26,105 nucleotides of DNA from Stramenopiles sp. TOSAG23-2 (taxonomy: Eukaryota > Sar). A program made the translations under genes and the position numbers. Shown here piece after piece: positions 1 to 9,238 of the stretch. The notes under the pieces are model-generated. The model ran no database searches. It saw only the letters and a list, made by a program, of their open reading frames with translations, and was not told where the DNA came from. The stretch covers positions 1-26,105 of the forward strand of contig LT649442.1 in assembly GCA_900128395.1 (NCBI GenBank), read 5' to 3'. Every line of letters starts with the position of its first letter. The first letter of the stretch is position 1.

Positions 1-315
1 AGGGGCAAAGTTATTTTGGTGTTCATAATATGGTTTTCCAATTGTGTTAGAGGCCGTAAATATTATTCCATAAAAAAAGAAGTAAAACTGAAGTTATAGT
101 AGACGACACACGCCATGATGAACATAATGATACTGCTATGCTAATTTTACAAATGTGTACAAAACAAACATTATATAGATATAAATACACAATTAGTAAA
201 AACATATATTCATTAACATTCATAAACATAAACATGTATCGATCATCAGATTACATTTACCTATTAACCTAGTCCTTTCCCACCATCATCCAACCAACTA
301 ATCCATCATCTGTAG

Positions 316-495
316 CGTGAAATAATTAAAACCATTTTAGAAGAGGAAGGACAAAATGCTAATTTAGAAGATATAGAAAAATATGAAGATTTTTTTCCAG
401 AAAACGAAATATCTAAGAAGAAGAAGAAGAAAGTGAGTGTCATGCCAATGGAACATCGTAGTAGTGAGGGAAATGTAAATGATGATGCCGACTAA
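316..495 (+). CDS. C-terminal exon of an unidentified gene (partial)
   Basis: The frame is open for 59 codons and ends with TAA at 493-495. Its codon use (Glu, Lys, Asn, Asp) looks coding, with an internal run of six Lys and an acidic C-terminus ending in NDDAD. The triplet just upstream in the same frame is TAG (313-315). This fits a 3' splice site ending ..CATCTGTAG, preceded by a plausible branch sequence CTAAT near 299-303. The upstream exon is uncertain. The only splice model I find that keeps a frame open through the window start is frame 1, nt 1-81, with donor GTAAAA at 82. That would add a hydrophobic stretch (KVILVFIIWFSNC) before the charged tail, suggesting a membrane protein with a cytosolic end. 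Function is not recognised, and the gene runs off the left edge. Confidence 0.5.
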   Translation, partial: REIIKTILEEEGQNANLEDIEKYEDFFPENEISKKKKKKVSVMPMEHRSSEGNVNDDAD

Positions 496-937
496 TGTGT
501 AACATATTTTAAAAAATACGAATCGTAAAATATAATACAAAAGTACGAGCCGACCCTATATATAAAAATATTGGGCCAGTATTTATATTAACTGGGAGCT
601 GGGAGAGAGGAGAACAAGAGAGAGAAAAAGACAGAACACTTTTACACTTTTAAAATTTTCTTATGTGTGTGTGTACATATCATAAAATAAAAAATATTTT
701 TTTTTAAAAAGACAAAAGCACAATTTTTTAAAATTTTAATTTTATTTATTATTCGTACACGAACTTCGTAATATAATATACAACTTCGTAAAAAAGAAGC
801 GAAGAAAGGGGAAGTATTTTCTTGGAAGTTTTTTTTTGGTAAGAAGTATTTTTAGTTTTTATATTTTTTTGAAAACATGTAAAACACGTGGAATCAATTA
901 TGATTCTTCACACACATATATAATTTTATTCCAAAGA
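496..937. other. Intergenic space between convergent genes
   Basis: This stretch lies between the 3' ends of a + gene (495) and a - gene (938). It is AT-rich with long A and T runs and a short GT repeat near 664-674. I see no open frame, RNA gene or convincing structured element. It presumably holds both 3' UTRs and polyadenylation sites. Confidence 0.5.
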
Positions 938-2758
938 TTATGGCATGTGTAAAACATTTTCTAAAAACCATACAAGCACTAAGGATAATGGGTACAAAGC
1001 CAATACAGCCCATGCGTCACTCATATAATGGTATTTTTTAAATGAATAAATTACCATGATAAATTGGATGAATACAATTACAATAGTTTCTGCACTAAAT
1101 TCCCAATACAATTGTTTGAAATAAATTAAAGCCATGAATATGCCTAAACAAAAGGTATTGTTCATACATGCAGCGCCTTGCAATGCCGTTAATGAAGTAG
1201 TGATTGTAGTAGAAGTTTTTTTTTGAGCATAATTATACGCTGCAATTAGTTCACTAGCATTCGATGCTAATGGTGCTAATACGAATGATACGTAGAAGGC
1301 ACTAATATTCATCCTGTCACCAAATGCGCTGAATACATCGACCATTGGGTCAGAGAATAGTAATACCATAGCAGTTCCGAGAAACATCATCCATACACTA
1401 CGAAACAAAACACTACGAGAGAATGCTTTTGGGTCAGATTGTCGCAAATCTTCTAGATCTTCAGGAATTTCTGGCTCGTCATCATCTTCCTCTTCTCCAT
1501 CATCATCATCATCATTTCCACCGTCGACTTGTTGTCCTGAATAATTAACAGATCCAGCAGTTGAAGCTACTTCTTTACTTTTTGCGACTAAACTGCTGAC
1601 AACTGGTTGAATTTTATTTAAAAATTCATCGAACTGTACACTGCCATCCCCATCAATATCAATCATCAAATACGCTTGATGTAAATCTTCAGAAACAAAT
1701 TTAATGCCTAAATCTTTCAACATAAAACTCATTTCTTTTTCTGACATTTCACCATCTCCATCATTGTCATATTTTTTAAAACACGAACGTAGCATTGTTT
1801 CGGTAGCAGGGTTAATATTTGATTTTCCAGAAGATTCCTCCAAAGCTGAATAATTACTATTGCTTTCCCGGCCTTGTGGATTGCCACCCGATAAGAATGC
1901 TGCTAGTGATACAGAACCGTTTTCAATTGCTTTTTCTTGCAATGCCACTGTTTTAGCAACATTGGATTCGGAAGAGTGATGTTCACCTTCATCTGCTAAT
2001 TTTGCTTGAAACCATAAATAAATGCAAAAAAATACTATCGATAAAATTGTTCCACACAATGCATACCCACTTTCACCTTTGGCTACTTCTTCAGTGTCAT
2101 CGCCATCGCCTACTAATATAAATGCAGGGATTTGAATCACCAAGTAAATGCATGCAGTTGCGAACATGATACGGCCACTTAATATCATATTACGTTGTTT
2201 TGGCGCAACACCACTTGTTCCCATAGAACACATTGTATTTGAACTTGATAATCGTTTACCACCTTTTTTATATTTTGGTATACCCTTAGTATTTGTATCT
2301 ACACGCCCTGCTAAAATCGATAAAAACCATGGGATAGTTAGTAACATAATAGTACTTCCTGCCAATCCTCCAATGCCGACATTTAATTGCTCTTGTGCAC
2401 CTGGTCCTAAACCACTAAATAATACAATTGCTCCATCTGGAACAGCGCCTAAAATAGGTAAAACTATCGACCCAACTAATTCACTTGATATATATTCCGG
2501 TATCAATAGCAACAATTCACTACCGTCAGATATTAGATTTGACCCTTGATATAAAATTATTGCATAAAATATAAATAACCATACTAATTGTACAAAACCG
2601 AAGAAATCTTGCGGTAATTCATTAACATCGGGGAATAATCTTGCCAGTACAAATTCAGCCGGCGGACAAGTACACGTATCTGCAATGATACCATTGATAC
2701 ACTTTGGGTTACTTATAGTATGTACTCCTTGCAGCACACAAGAGGTAATATTTGACAT
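938..2758 (-). CDS. EF-hand Na+/Ca2+ exchanger-like protein (NCL type, CaCA superfamily)
   Basis: The 606-residue membrane protein probably exchanges Ca2+ (or Na+) against another cation. About ten hydrophobic helices form two halves: five between residues 52 and 250, five between 449 and 600. The first alpha-repeat region contains LGAVPDGAIVLFSGL (103-117), then a conserved GLAGSTIMLLT (131-141). The second contains LAPLASNASELI (494-505) and MNNTFCLGIF (532-541). These match my knowledge of plant NCL proteins. Between the halves lies a soluble domain with two EF-hand loops, DNDGDGEMSEKE (331-342) and DIDGDGSVQFDE (367-378), both with intact Ca2+ ligands, followed by an acidic linker (415-429). 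The N-terminus has four Cys before the first helix and may face the lumen or outside. The ATG at 2758 gives a complete family architecture. Whether it sits in the plasma membrane, vacuole or flagellar membrane cannot be seen. Confidence 0.9.
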   Translation of the reverse strand: MSNITSCVLQGVHTISNPKCINGIIADTCTCPPAEFVLARLFPDVNELPQDFFGFVQLVWLFIFYAIILYQGSNLISDGSELLLLIPEYISSELVGSIVLPILGAVPDGAIVLFSGLGPGAQEQLNVGIGGLAGSTIMLLTIPWFLSILAGRVDTNTKGIPKYKKGGKRLSSSNTMCSMGTSGVAPKQRNMILSGRIMFATACIYLVIQIPAFILVGDGDDTEEVAKGESGYALCGTILSIVFFCIYLWFQAKLADEGEHHSSESNVAKTVALQEKAIENGSVSLAAFLSGGNPQGRESNSNYSALEESSGKSNINPATETMLRSCFKKYDNDGDGEMSEKEMSFMLKDLGIKFVSEDLHQAYLMIDIDGDGSVQFDEFLNKIQPVVSSLVAKSKEVASTAGSVNYSGQQVDGGNDDDDDGEEEDDDEPEIPEDLEDLRQSDPKAFSRSVLFRSVWMMFLGTAMVLLFSDPMVDVFSAFGDRMNISAFYVSFVLAPLASNASELIAAYNYAQKKTSTTITTSLTALQGAACMNNTFCLGIFMALIYFKQLYWEFSAETIVIVFIQFIMVIYSFKKYHYMSDAWAVLALYPLSLVLVWFLENVLHMP

Positions 2759-3521
2759 AATTATAAAGTATAATTCTCTATTTTTTCTTTCTATTCAATT
2801 TTTTATATATTCTAATAAAAAATAATTATCTATATACATGTATATAGATATATATTGCTTTCTTTTATCGCTTTCTTTCCTTGTTGAATTATAGTCACAC
2901 AACTATATTTTGGATATCTGTATGTATGTATAGATATATATACATTTGTGGTGGTGGTGAATAATAATATGAATTTGGCACACCACATCAATAATATACT
3001 AATGATACAGCAGCACAGCAGGCGGTACACCGCGGTACCTGGTAAAAAGAAACTCAATATTCAGGCAAATGGCAACATTGTCAGCCTTTCTGTAGCGGTG
3101 ATTTTCGGAATTTTTTACTGATGCTACTTGACCTTATAAGAAACGATAAAGGTCAACTGTGCCACTGTGCCTATGCATCCATGACACTATTATCTATTAT
3201 TACATTACTAGACAGTATTTACATCTACCTGGGATCTCTTCGTTGTTTTGGTATTAATATTTTGGTTGATTTTCGTATTTATTATATTATATTATATAAG
3301 CGAAAAAATATTAAAAATAATAAACGTTATGCCAACTGGCTAAGAAGTAAAAGCATCAAACTAAAAAAAAACAGCTTCTTTTTGCACGGAATTATTATTA
3401 TATTAAACTAATAAAACAATAATAACAATAAATGTAGTGCCTCATACATACATACATACACGCTATCAAACAACATATGATTCTCCATAAGTTTTTCAGC
3501 ATAATTATTTAAGATACTACC
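2759..3521. promoter_or_regulatory. Divergent intergenic region (exchanger / pseudokinase)
   Basis: This 763-bp gap separates two divergently transcribed genes, so it should hold both promoters and 5' UTRs. It is AT-rich with ATATAT stretches, a CATA repeat near 3446-3461, and a slightly more GC-balanced patch at 3010-3260. Short open frames occur on both strands but lack coding character. No known promoter motif is clear. Confidence 0.4.
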
Positions 3522-5018
3522 ATGTCGGATACAATCCCTGTCTATAGGGAAGAGTATCTAGCCGTACGCTTTATAGTCGCTATTGAATCATTTATAATAT
3601 TTACCTTTATTTTGCATAAATTAATTGTACATAGACACCATATACATTATCACGCTAAAATGGTACACCATCATACAAAAAAGAAAATACGAGATGTACA
3701 CTATCACACCAAATTGAATATAGCGAAAGCGAAGACACGTTTCAAAGTTGCCCGTGCGTTGAGTTCAACGCATGATTTTGATGCTCGCTTAAGATCACCT
3801 CCACAACCTAGACGTATACCAGGAACTAATAATAATACAAAAATCGCACCAGCAGAATTTGATGAAGATGGTAATTTTATTGATAATAATAATAATATGG
3901 ATGGTATAAATAATGATGCAAGTCCTAAAAAAGCCAATGGTAGTCCAAATAAAGCAAGTCCAGTAAAAAAAAATAGGAAAAAAATAAAGCCAACTGATCA
4001 TTCTTGGTATATCGACCCAAAAGAGTTAAAGTTAAAACTAAAAAAGCCAATTGCTAAAGGTACGTTCGGAAAAATTTATATTGGAGAGTGGCTGGGCCTT
4101 GTCGTTACAGCAAAGGAAATTGAAATTAAAACAGCAATGAACCCAAAAGGCAAATGCAAAGCAAGTGCTCAAAAGATAACGGAAGAATTTTACAAACTGT
4201 CTGAAATACGACACCCTAATATCGTTATATTTTTAGGAGCTTGTATTACTCCAAAATGTTATGTAGTTATGGAACATTGTGCGCATGGTACATTAAAAAA
4301 ATGGATGGCAAATCAAGTAAGAGAAAGTAAACGTATAGATATGAGGATTGTGTTAGATTTTTTATCCGATATTGCACGTGGCGTTCGATATGCACATGAA
4401 AAATATAAAATGATGGTTAGAAATTTACAAAGTGCAAAAATTTTCATCGATGAGCATTTACAAGCAAAAATCAGCGTGACTTTTGGCATGTCCCATTCAT
4501 TAAGTGGATTTAAAGATGATGATTATCCCGCATGGAGTGCACCAGAAATTTTAAGAGGCGATGATTATAATGAAAAAGTCGATGTTTTTAGTTTTTCTAT
4601 TGTAATGTGGGAGTTATTGACACGCAGCAAACCGTATGATGATGTCGAAGAGTTGAAGCAATTCAAAAATCCACATGAAGCAATCGCATTTGCAGTTGCA
4701 GAACATCATATGAGACCGGAAATACCAGAATGGTGCCCTGAATCATTGCGAACCTTGATGGTGCATTGTTGGGCTGACGATAGTTATGCAAGGCCGGATT
4801 TTAATGGTATTATACAATATTTAATTCGTATGAAAAATGCAAAAGAAGTTTTAGAAGCGCATGATGCTAAACATGGCCCTAAAGGTGCAATTAAAAGCAT
4901 TCATTCCCCTATCAATTACCAAAGCCCACCTGGATCTACTGGTAAGAAACCAACTTATAAAAAGGGCCCAACAAAAATACCTACTCCAGGTGGATATATT
5001 GTATTGCACACATCATGA
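3522..5018 (+). CDS. Membrane-anchored TKL-like pseudokinase
   Basis: The 498-residue protein has a hydrophobic helix near residues 15-35, a His-rich basic stretch (36-62), a low-complexity Asn/Ser/Pro/Lys linker (100-160) and a C-terminal kinase fold (about 168-437). Kinase landmarks kept: glycine loop AKGTFGKIY (178-186), ATP-anchoring Lys198 (VTAK), helix C Glu222, HPNI (231-234), SAPE (339-342), Asp354 (DVFSF) and Arg424 (ARPDF). Catalytic residues are replaced. The HRDLKxxN motif reads VRNLQSAK (299-306), so catalytic Asp is Asn301 and metal-binding Asn is Lys306. DFG reads TFG (320-322). By family knowledge this should be catalytically dead or nearly so, perhaps acting as a scaffold or allosteric partner at a membrane. 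The ATG has a good context (ACCATGT). The gene is intronless and ends with TGA, which shows that TGA is a normal stop here. Confidence 0.88.
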   Translation: MSDTIPVYREEYLAVRFIVAIESFIIFTFILHKLIVHRHHIHYHAKMVHHHTKKKIRDVHYHTKLNIAKAKTRFKVARALSSTHDFDARLRSPPQPRRIPGTNNNTKIAPAEFDEDGNFIDNNNNMDGINNDASPKKANGSPNKASPVKKNRKKIKPTDHSWYIDPKELKLKLKKPIAKGTFGKIYIGEWLGLVVTAKEIEIKTAMNPKGKCKASAQKITEEFYKLSEIRHPNIVIFLGACITPKCYVVMEHCAHGTLKKWMANQVRESKRIDMRIVLDFLSDIARGVRYAHEKYKMMVRNLQSAKIFIDEHLQAKISVTFGMSHSLSGFKDDDYPAWSAPEILRGDDYNEKVDVFSFSIVMWELLTRSKPYDDVEELKQFKNPHEAIAFAVAEHHMRPEIPEWCPESLRTLMVHCWADDSYARPDFNGIIQYLIRMKNAKEVLEAHDAKHGPKGAIKSIHSPINYQSPPGSTGKKPTYKKGPTKIPTPGGYIVLHTS

Positions 5019-5343
5019 GGCATGAGAAGAGAAATATGATTACACAATGGGGTGTGAAGTAAAGTTTGTTATGATAGTGAAAAATGATTTAAAATGATAT
5101 ATTATATGATGCATATAATGCATATCATACGAACGTATTCATATGATATATCACATGATATATGATGGTTAAAATTTAAGTTATAATAATTTTACGCTTC
5201 TCGCGTTAAGTAATACCAGGTATGCTCAATACTCAATCGCAAGAATATGATATCATAATCTTTAAAGATGTGATAAAAACAAATATTATGTATTTTTTAC
5301 ACGCTCTTTAAAATTACACAAATTTTACACACTCTCTCTTCTC
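5019..5343. other. Convergent 3' intergenic region with AT palindromes
   Basis: This gap lies between two converging genes. It contains several nested AT-rich palindromic words built from ATATGATATATCA (for example the self-complementary TGATATATCA at 5144-5153). These could form hairpins in either 3' UTR. No open frame looks coding. Confidence 0.35.
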
Positions 5344-6810
5344 TCACCCAATATGCATCATATGTAGTGAATTGCCATTAACTTCGTGTATCTTTTTGAC
5401 TTTTGACAATTGCTTGTATGCTTCATAATCGTTAAAGGTATTAATGGTTGTAGGTGACGTTGTCATTGGTGAGCGAATGCCATTGCTCTTCCCTTGCGTA
5501 ATAATAACTCTCGGTGGACTGAATTCGCTATTAATTGACTTGGGTGTAATTTCTTCTTCGAAATCATCATCTTCATACGCATCGCCATCAATTTCTTCCT
5601 TTACAATAGCATCTATAAGGTCTTCTTCGTCCTGTTGCTGCTGTCTCAATGTTTTCAGCAGTCGTTCAGATTCTTTCTTTAACAGTATTGGGCTATTGTT
5701 TATTGTTCGCATTCGATTATGTCTATTACCACCTTCACGTTTACTATTTTTATTAGATGATGGACGGACAGGCATTATAGTATTATCCTTAGTACGATTC
5801 GGTGATGTCGATGGTCTGACGGGGGATTCGCTTTCGTGGCCTTTTCGCTTTATTAACGGAGCCACGTTCCATCCTTTATGCTCGACACTTAATTTGCACA
5901 TATAAATAATTTTCTTTTCCATTTCTTTTCTTTCTGCTAGCCAGTCATCTTTAACATAAAATGGACCTTGATCTTTTAATCTACGCTGAAAATGATAATT
6001 ATCAACCGATAACACTTCCGCTTCCTTTAACCTTTGTTGTGTGTATGGATTAGTTTCTGCAGAGTGTTTCATATTTTTACGCTCCATGTTCCATTGTTTA
6101 GGAGTATACGTAGGATGCACATGTTTTTCCATACGTTCAGCAGTCACCCGATTGTCAAAATCAATGTCTCTTAACACTTTCATACGTTTGTATGTATACG
6201 GATTCACAAGTCTTAATTGTTTTTTTTCTAAATAGTTTTCATTATTTTCTATTAAGTTAAATGTTGGTTCTGCATTTACTATATTATTTATATTTATAAC
6301 ATTATCGATATCGATTTCTTCTTGTCGTTTCTGTCGCCTTACTGTATATGGGTTGCATAAAATAGCGCCATTTGTTTTCTTGCGCCACTCTCTCCACTTT
6401 TTTCGTTGATATGTCGCTGGTGTTTTTTTCAACCTTCTTCGATAATGATGATTATCTAAATTTAACCACTTTTGATATTTTAATCTTGCCGGGCCATTAA
6501 TAGTTTTAAAATGTCTGTACTTTGCTTCTAAGCGATGATCAACTTGTGACTTATTAGCAGCTTTCATTCGTTTCTCCAATATTTTATTTTCTGTTTCATG
6601 ATATTCCCTTTCCATTTTTTCCATTAAACGTTTTTTCCTGTCGACACGACGTATTATTTTGCCTTTCTTTATATTATACGAGTGAGGTAAAGTTGTATCG
6701 ATACTACATTTCGTTTTTCTAATGCGATCCCGGCGTTCTTTTTCCTTCCTTTTCCTTTGCTTCGCCGATACTTTTGGTTCACTGCCATTGCCAAAGCTTC
6801 CAGCTGGCAT
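5344..6810 (-). CDS. Four-repeat basic protein, possible CFAP97/Hemingway-like, paralogue A
   Basis: The 488-residue, very basic soluble protein starts at the ATG at 6810 and ends with TGA. Four ~50-residue repeats begin near residues 116, 166, 216 and 267. Each has a core DN..(F/Y)..R(L/M)......(F/Y)....W..ER; repeat 2 is the most degenerate. They are linked by NPYT..R.K motifs (153, 203, 254). After the last repeat comes Trp-NVAPLIKRKG (314-324), then a low-complexity acidic/Ser tail to 488. The N-terminal ~100 residues contain SIDTTLP and a charged helix. The same order occurs in the divergent neighbour at 7671-8810, so the two are full-length paralogues. The repeat core resembles the EN..L..RL...Y....W motif I know from CFAP97 (KIAA1430/Hemingway) axonemal proteins. 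That link is inference; a role at the flagellar axoneme is plausible, not shown. Confidence 0.75.
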   Translation of the reverse strand: MPAGSFGNGSEPKVSAKQRKRKEKERRDRIRKTKCSIDTTLPHSYNIKKGKIIRRVDRKKRLMEKMEREYHETENKILEKRMKAANKSQVDHRLEAKYRHFKTINGPARLKYQKWLNLDNHHYRRRLKKTPATYQRKKWREWRKKTNGAILCNPYTVRRQKRQEEIDIDNVININNIVNAEPTFNLIENNENYLEKKQLRLVNPYTYKRMKVLRDIDFDNRVTAERMEKHVHPTYTPKQWNMERKNMKHSAETNPYTQQRLKEAEVLSVDNYHFQRRLKDQGPFYVKDDWLAERKEMEKKIIYMCKLSVEHKGWNVAPLIKRKGHESESPVRPSTSPNRTKDNTIMPVRPSSNKNSKREGGNRHNRMRTINNSPILLKKESERLLKTLRQQQQDEEDLIDAIVKEEIDGDAYEDDDFEEEITPKSINSEFSPPRVIITQGKSNGIRSPMTTSPTTINTFNDYEAYKQLSKVKKIHEVNGNSLHMMHIG

Positions 6811-7670
6811 GTTTTGTATAATGATGGGTGTCGTCTTTACGAATAAGAAGATATTGGTGGTTAATAATACTGATATTAATGTCAGTAGTATATCAGGAAT
6901 ATATATAGTATTATTTGGTAATATTATTTATAGTTTTTGTTGTTATATTTTATTATAGTTCTTCTTTCTTCTTTCTTCTTCTTGTTGTGTTTTTTTAGTT
7001 TGCCAGTTTGCTGCTGTTGTTGCCGGTAGTGTTTTGTAGTATTATTATACCAGGTACAATTGTTTTGCGTGCTGCAATTTTGTGCAGTAATTTTATACGA
7101 ATTTTGTACTACTCAACAGGAAAATAGGTCAGATTATTTATGTTAACCCGTAATGCTGTGTGCATGCATTTTCCTGTAGTAGCGTTTCTTTAGTTTTTGG
7201 CCGAAAAATGGAGAAACTACAACAGCATAATCTATTTTTAACAAAACCAGCAGAGAATCGACTTCATTTTTAATCAGTTACACCCTTTCTTATTTTAATA
7301 CCATCATTATACCATTATACCAGGAATGATATAATAATAAAGAATAATGAACAAGAACACAACAAGCTTATAATATAGCAGCAACAAATATCAGATGATA
7401 TATAATAGCATTAGTATAACTACTATAGTCCAGTAGTAGCTTTATAATAACATATATGTATACTATTAATACATTATTAGTATTACTGACTAAAAGTTTA
7501 TCATTACTTAATGTGTTTGCGGATGTATAAACATTCGAAAAGTTCATATTGTTTATTTTCTTAGTTTAAACGATTGTATATATAACTTTATAATCATAGA
7601 TTATCTATCTATATATATAGTTTTGCATATCACATCACTACAATAAAAAAGATAGCTGAAAAATATAATA
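6811..7670. promoter_or_regulatory. Shared divergent promoter region of the paralogue pair
   Basis: This 860-bp AT-rich gap separates head-to-head paralogues and probably contains two promoters or one bidirectional promoter. The 11-mer ATTATACCAGG occurs twice in the same orientation, at 7044-7054 and 7314-7324. A TATATATA tract lies near 7609-7619, about 55 bp upstream of the + strand ATG. No ORF here looks coding. Confidence 0.35.
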
Positions 7671-8810
7671 ATGGATGGGCGTGACCCAAAGCAACATGCT
7701 AGAGAGGAAAAAGTTAGAATAGGCCGTTTAATGAAAGCAAAAAAATCTATAGATAATGAGATGCCAAAAGGTTTAAGAAGGGGCAAAGGAGGGAAAGTAT
7801 TTCGCAAGCGAGATGCAAAGAAAGAGATGAAAATGAAAGCTATGCAAGAATATATGAAAAAAGAGAATATGATATTAAAAAGACGTGTTGCCGATATGGT
7901 AAAAGCAGATCAAAAACACCGTGGTGCGCATATTAAATTTAGAAGCGTGAATGAAGTTGTGCAAAAGAAAGAAAGGCAAAGGATTAAAAACGATAATGAT
8001 ATATTAAAGCGTAATCTTGCAAATTCAACTGCATTTTACGATGTTAGAGCGATAGAACGAGATACCGCGCGTATGAAAAAACAGTGGGAACGAAACCCAT
8101 TTACAATATTACGAGAAAATAATGCTAAAAAATTGATAGAAGAAAATAAAATTAATAGAGAAAGGCTAAAGAAAAATGGTAAAGCTTTTTACAATGTTAG
8201 AGAATGGGAAGCGGATGTTAAGCGAATGAAAAATAAATTATTGAAAGCGGATCCAACATGGAAAGTCAGGCAGCGTGCTATAAGGCGCGAGAATAAAATA
8301 AATGCTCAACGATTTAAAAAAAATTCTCGTGCATATTATAATCCTGCAGAATGGGAAGCTGATGTTAAAAAGATGAGAAATAAGATTATCAAAGGTGTTC
8401 CACAATGGAAAATAAGACAAGATAGATTAAGACATGAAAACAATGCATTTTACAAACGATTAGAGAAAACGAAACCTTTAATTGGTAGCGTAGAAGAATG
8501 GGATCGAGACCGAGCGCGGATTGAAGAAAGAATAGTATGGACATGTTCATTGCGTAGTGGTAGATTAGGTAGAAATGTTGCACCATTATTACAAGATTCT
8601 CCAGCGTTACAAAAACGGAATAAACAAAATTCACCTAGAAAAATTAATTCACCACGTAGACCACAATCATCCACAACATCTCCCAGAGGTACTTACCGTA
8701 GAAAAAGATATGAACAATTTGGTGTTACGCCGAAAAGGCCAAAGCGCCCGGCTAGCGCCGGTAAAAAGAAACCAAAACGAAAGAATTATATGTTGTTAGG
8801 TTATTTGTAA
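7671..8810 (+). CDS. Four-repeat basic protein, possible CFAP97/Hemingway-like, paralogue B
   Basis: The 379-residue, highly basic helical protein has four repeats starting near residues 105, 156, 205 and 254. The clearest units read EN..N..R(L/F)KKN..A(F/Y)YN..EWEADVK.M. A NVAPLL motif follows at 302-307, the same ~48 residues after repeat 4 as in paralogue A. The N-terminal region also aligns with A: a SID motif (26-28 here, 37-39 in A), then a charged helix with EN..LK(R) and a QKHR/QVDHR end. The tail is short, basic and Pro/Ser-rich, unlike the longer acidic tail of A. By analogy with the EN...RL...Y...W motif of CFAP97-like proteins I infer a cytoskeletal or axonemal role. The start ATG is the first in the frame; the gene is intronless and ends with TAA. 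Confidence 0.75.
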   Translation: MDGRDPKQHAREEKVRIGRLMKAKKSIDNEMPKGLRRGKGGKVFRKRDAKKEMKMKAMQEYMKKENMILKRRVADMVKADQKHRGAHIKFRSVNEVVQKKERQRIKNDNDILKRNLANSTAFYDVRAIERDTARMKKQWERNPFTILRENNAKKLIEENKINRERLKKNGKAFYNVREWEADVKRMKNKLLKADPTWKVRQRAIRRENKINAQRFKKNSRAYYNPAEWEADVKKMRNKIIKGVPQWKIRQDRLRHENNAFYKRLEKTKPLIGSVEEWDRDRARIEERIVWTCSLRSGRLGRNVAPLLQDSPALQKRNKQNSPRKINSPRRPQSSTTSPRGTYRRKRYEQFGVTPKRPKRPASAGKKKPKRKNYMLLGYL

Positions 8811-9238
8811 AAAAAAAATAAAAAGCTGTGATGAATGCCGCCTGGAATGCCTATCTATCGATAGCTCTATAGTGTGAATCAAAAAATCTGTTTTATGTAT
8901 ACTTATATTGATATTGTTATATACTTCTTCGCATTAATTTCCTATATATAGTTAGCAGATCATAGCATCATTGAACATAAAACGACCTAAGCGCCTCTAA
9001 ACTCTTCCAAAAACAACCTTCCTCTCTTGCGTAGCTCGGAGCAATTACGAATTTTTATAGCAGCATAGCAATACTATCTAGCAAATGAAAAAATGAAAAC
9101 AAATATATAATCTCATAAAATAAATATTGATTGAAGTACACATCACCCATTGTCGATAATACTTTTTTAAGAAACGAAAAGTGTTTTACATTGAAAAGAC
9201 ATTTACATCGAAAAAACATTTACAAAAAACCTACGACT
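8811..9238. other. Intergenic region, nothing definite
   Basis: This 428-bp AT-rich gap lies between two + strand genes. It should hold the 3' UTR of the repeat protein and the promoter and leader of the ankyrin gene. I see no structured RNA or coding frame, except that the ankyrin frame stays open upstream to about 9131 without an ATG. Confidence 0.4.

Noticed and set aside
1-55. Upstream exon of the left-edge gene ending at donor GTAAAT (56)
   Set aside because: The only frame that joins correctly to 316 (..PIVLEA then REIIKT) is closed by TAA at 26-28 with no acceptor AG between it and the donor. The other frames create a stop.
2148-2549. 133-codon open frame on the + strand inside the exchanger gene
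   Set aside because: It lies wholly within the conserved membrane region of the exchanger on the other strand and shows no independent features.
3121-3411. 96-codon open frame in the exchanger/pseudokinase gap
   Set aside because: The product is a mix of Ile/Tyr/Asn/Lys typical of AT-rich non-coding DNA, with no recognisable motif, and it sits in a shared promoter region.
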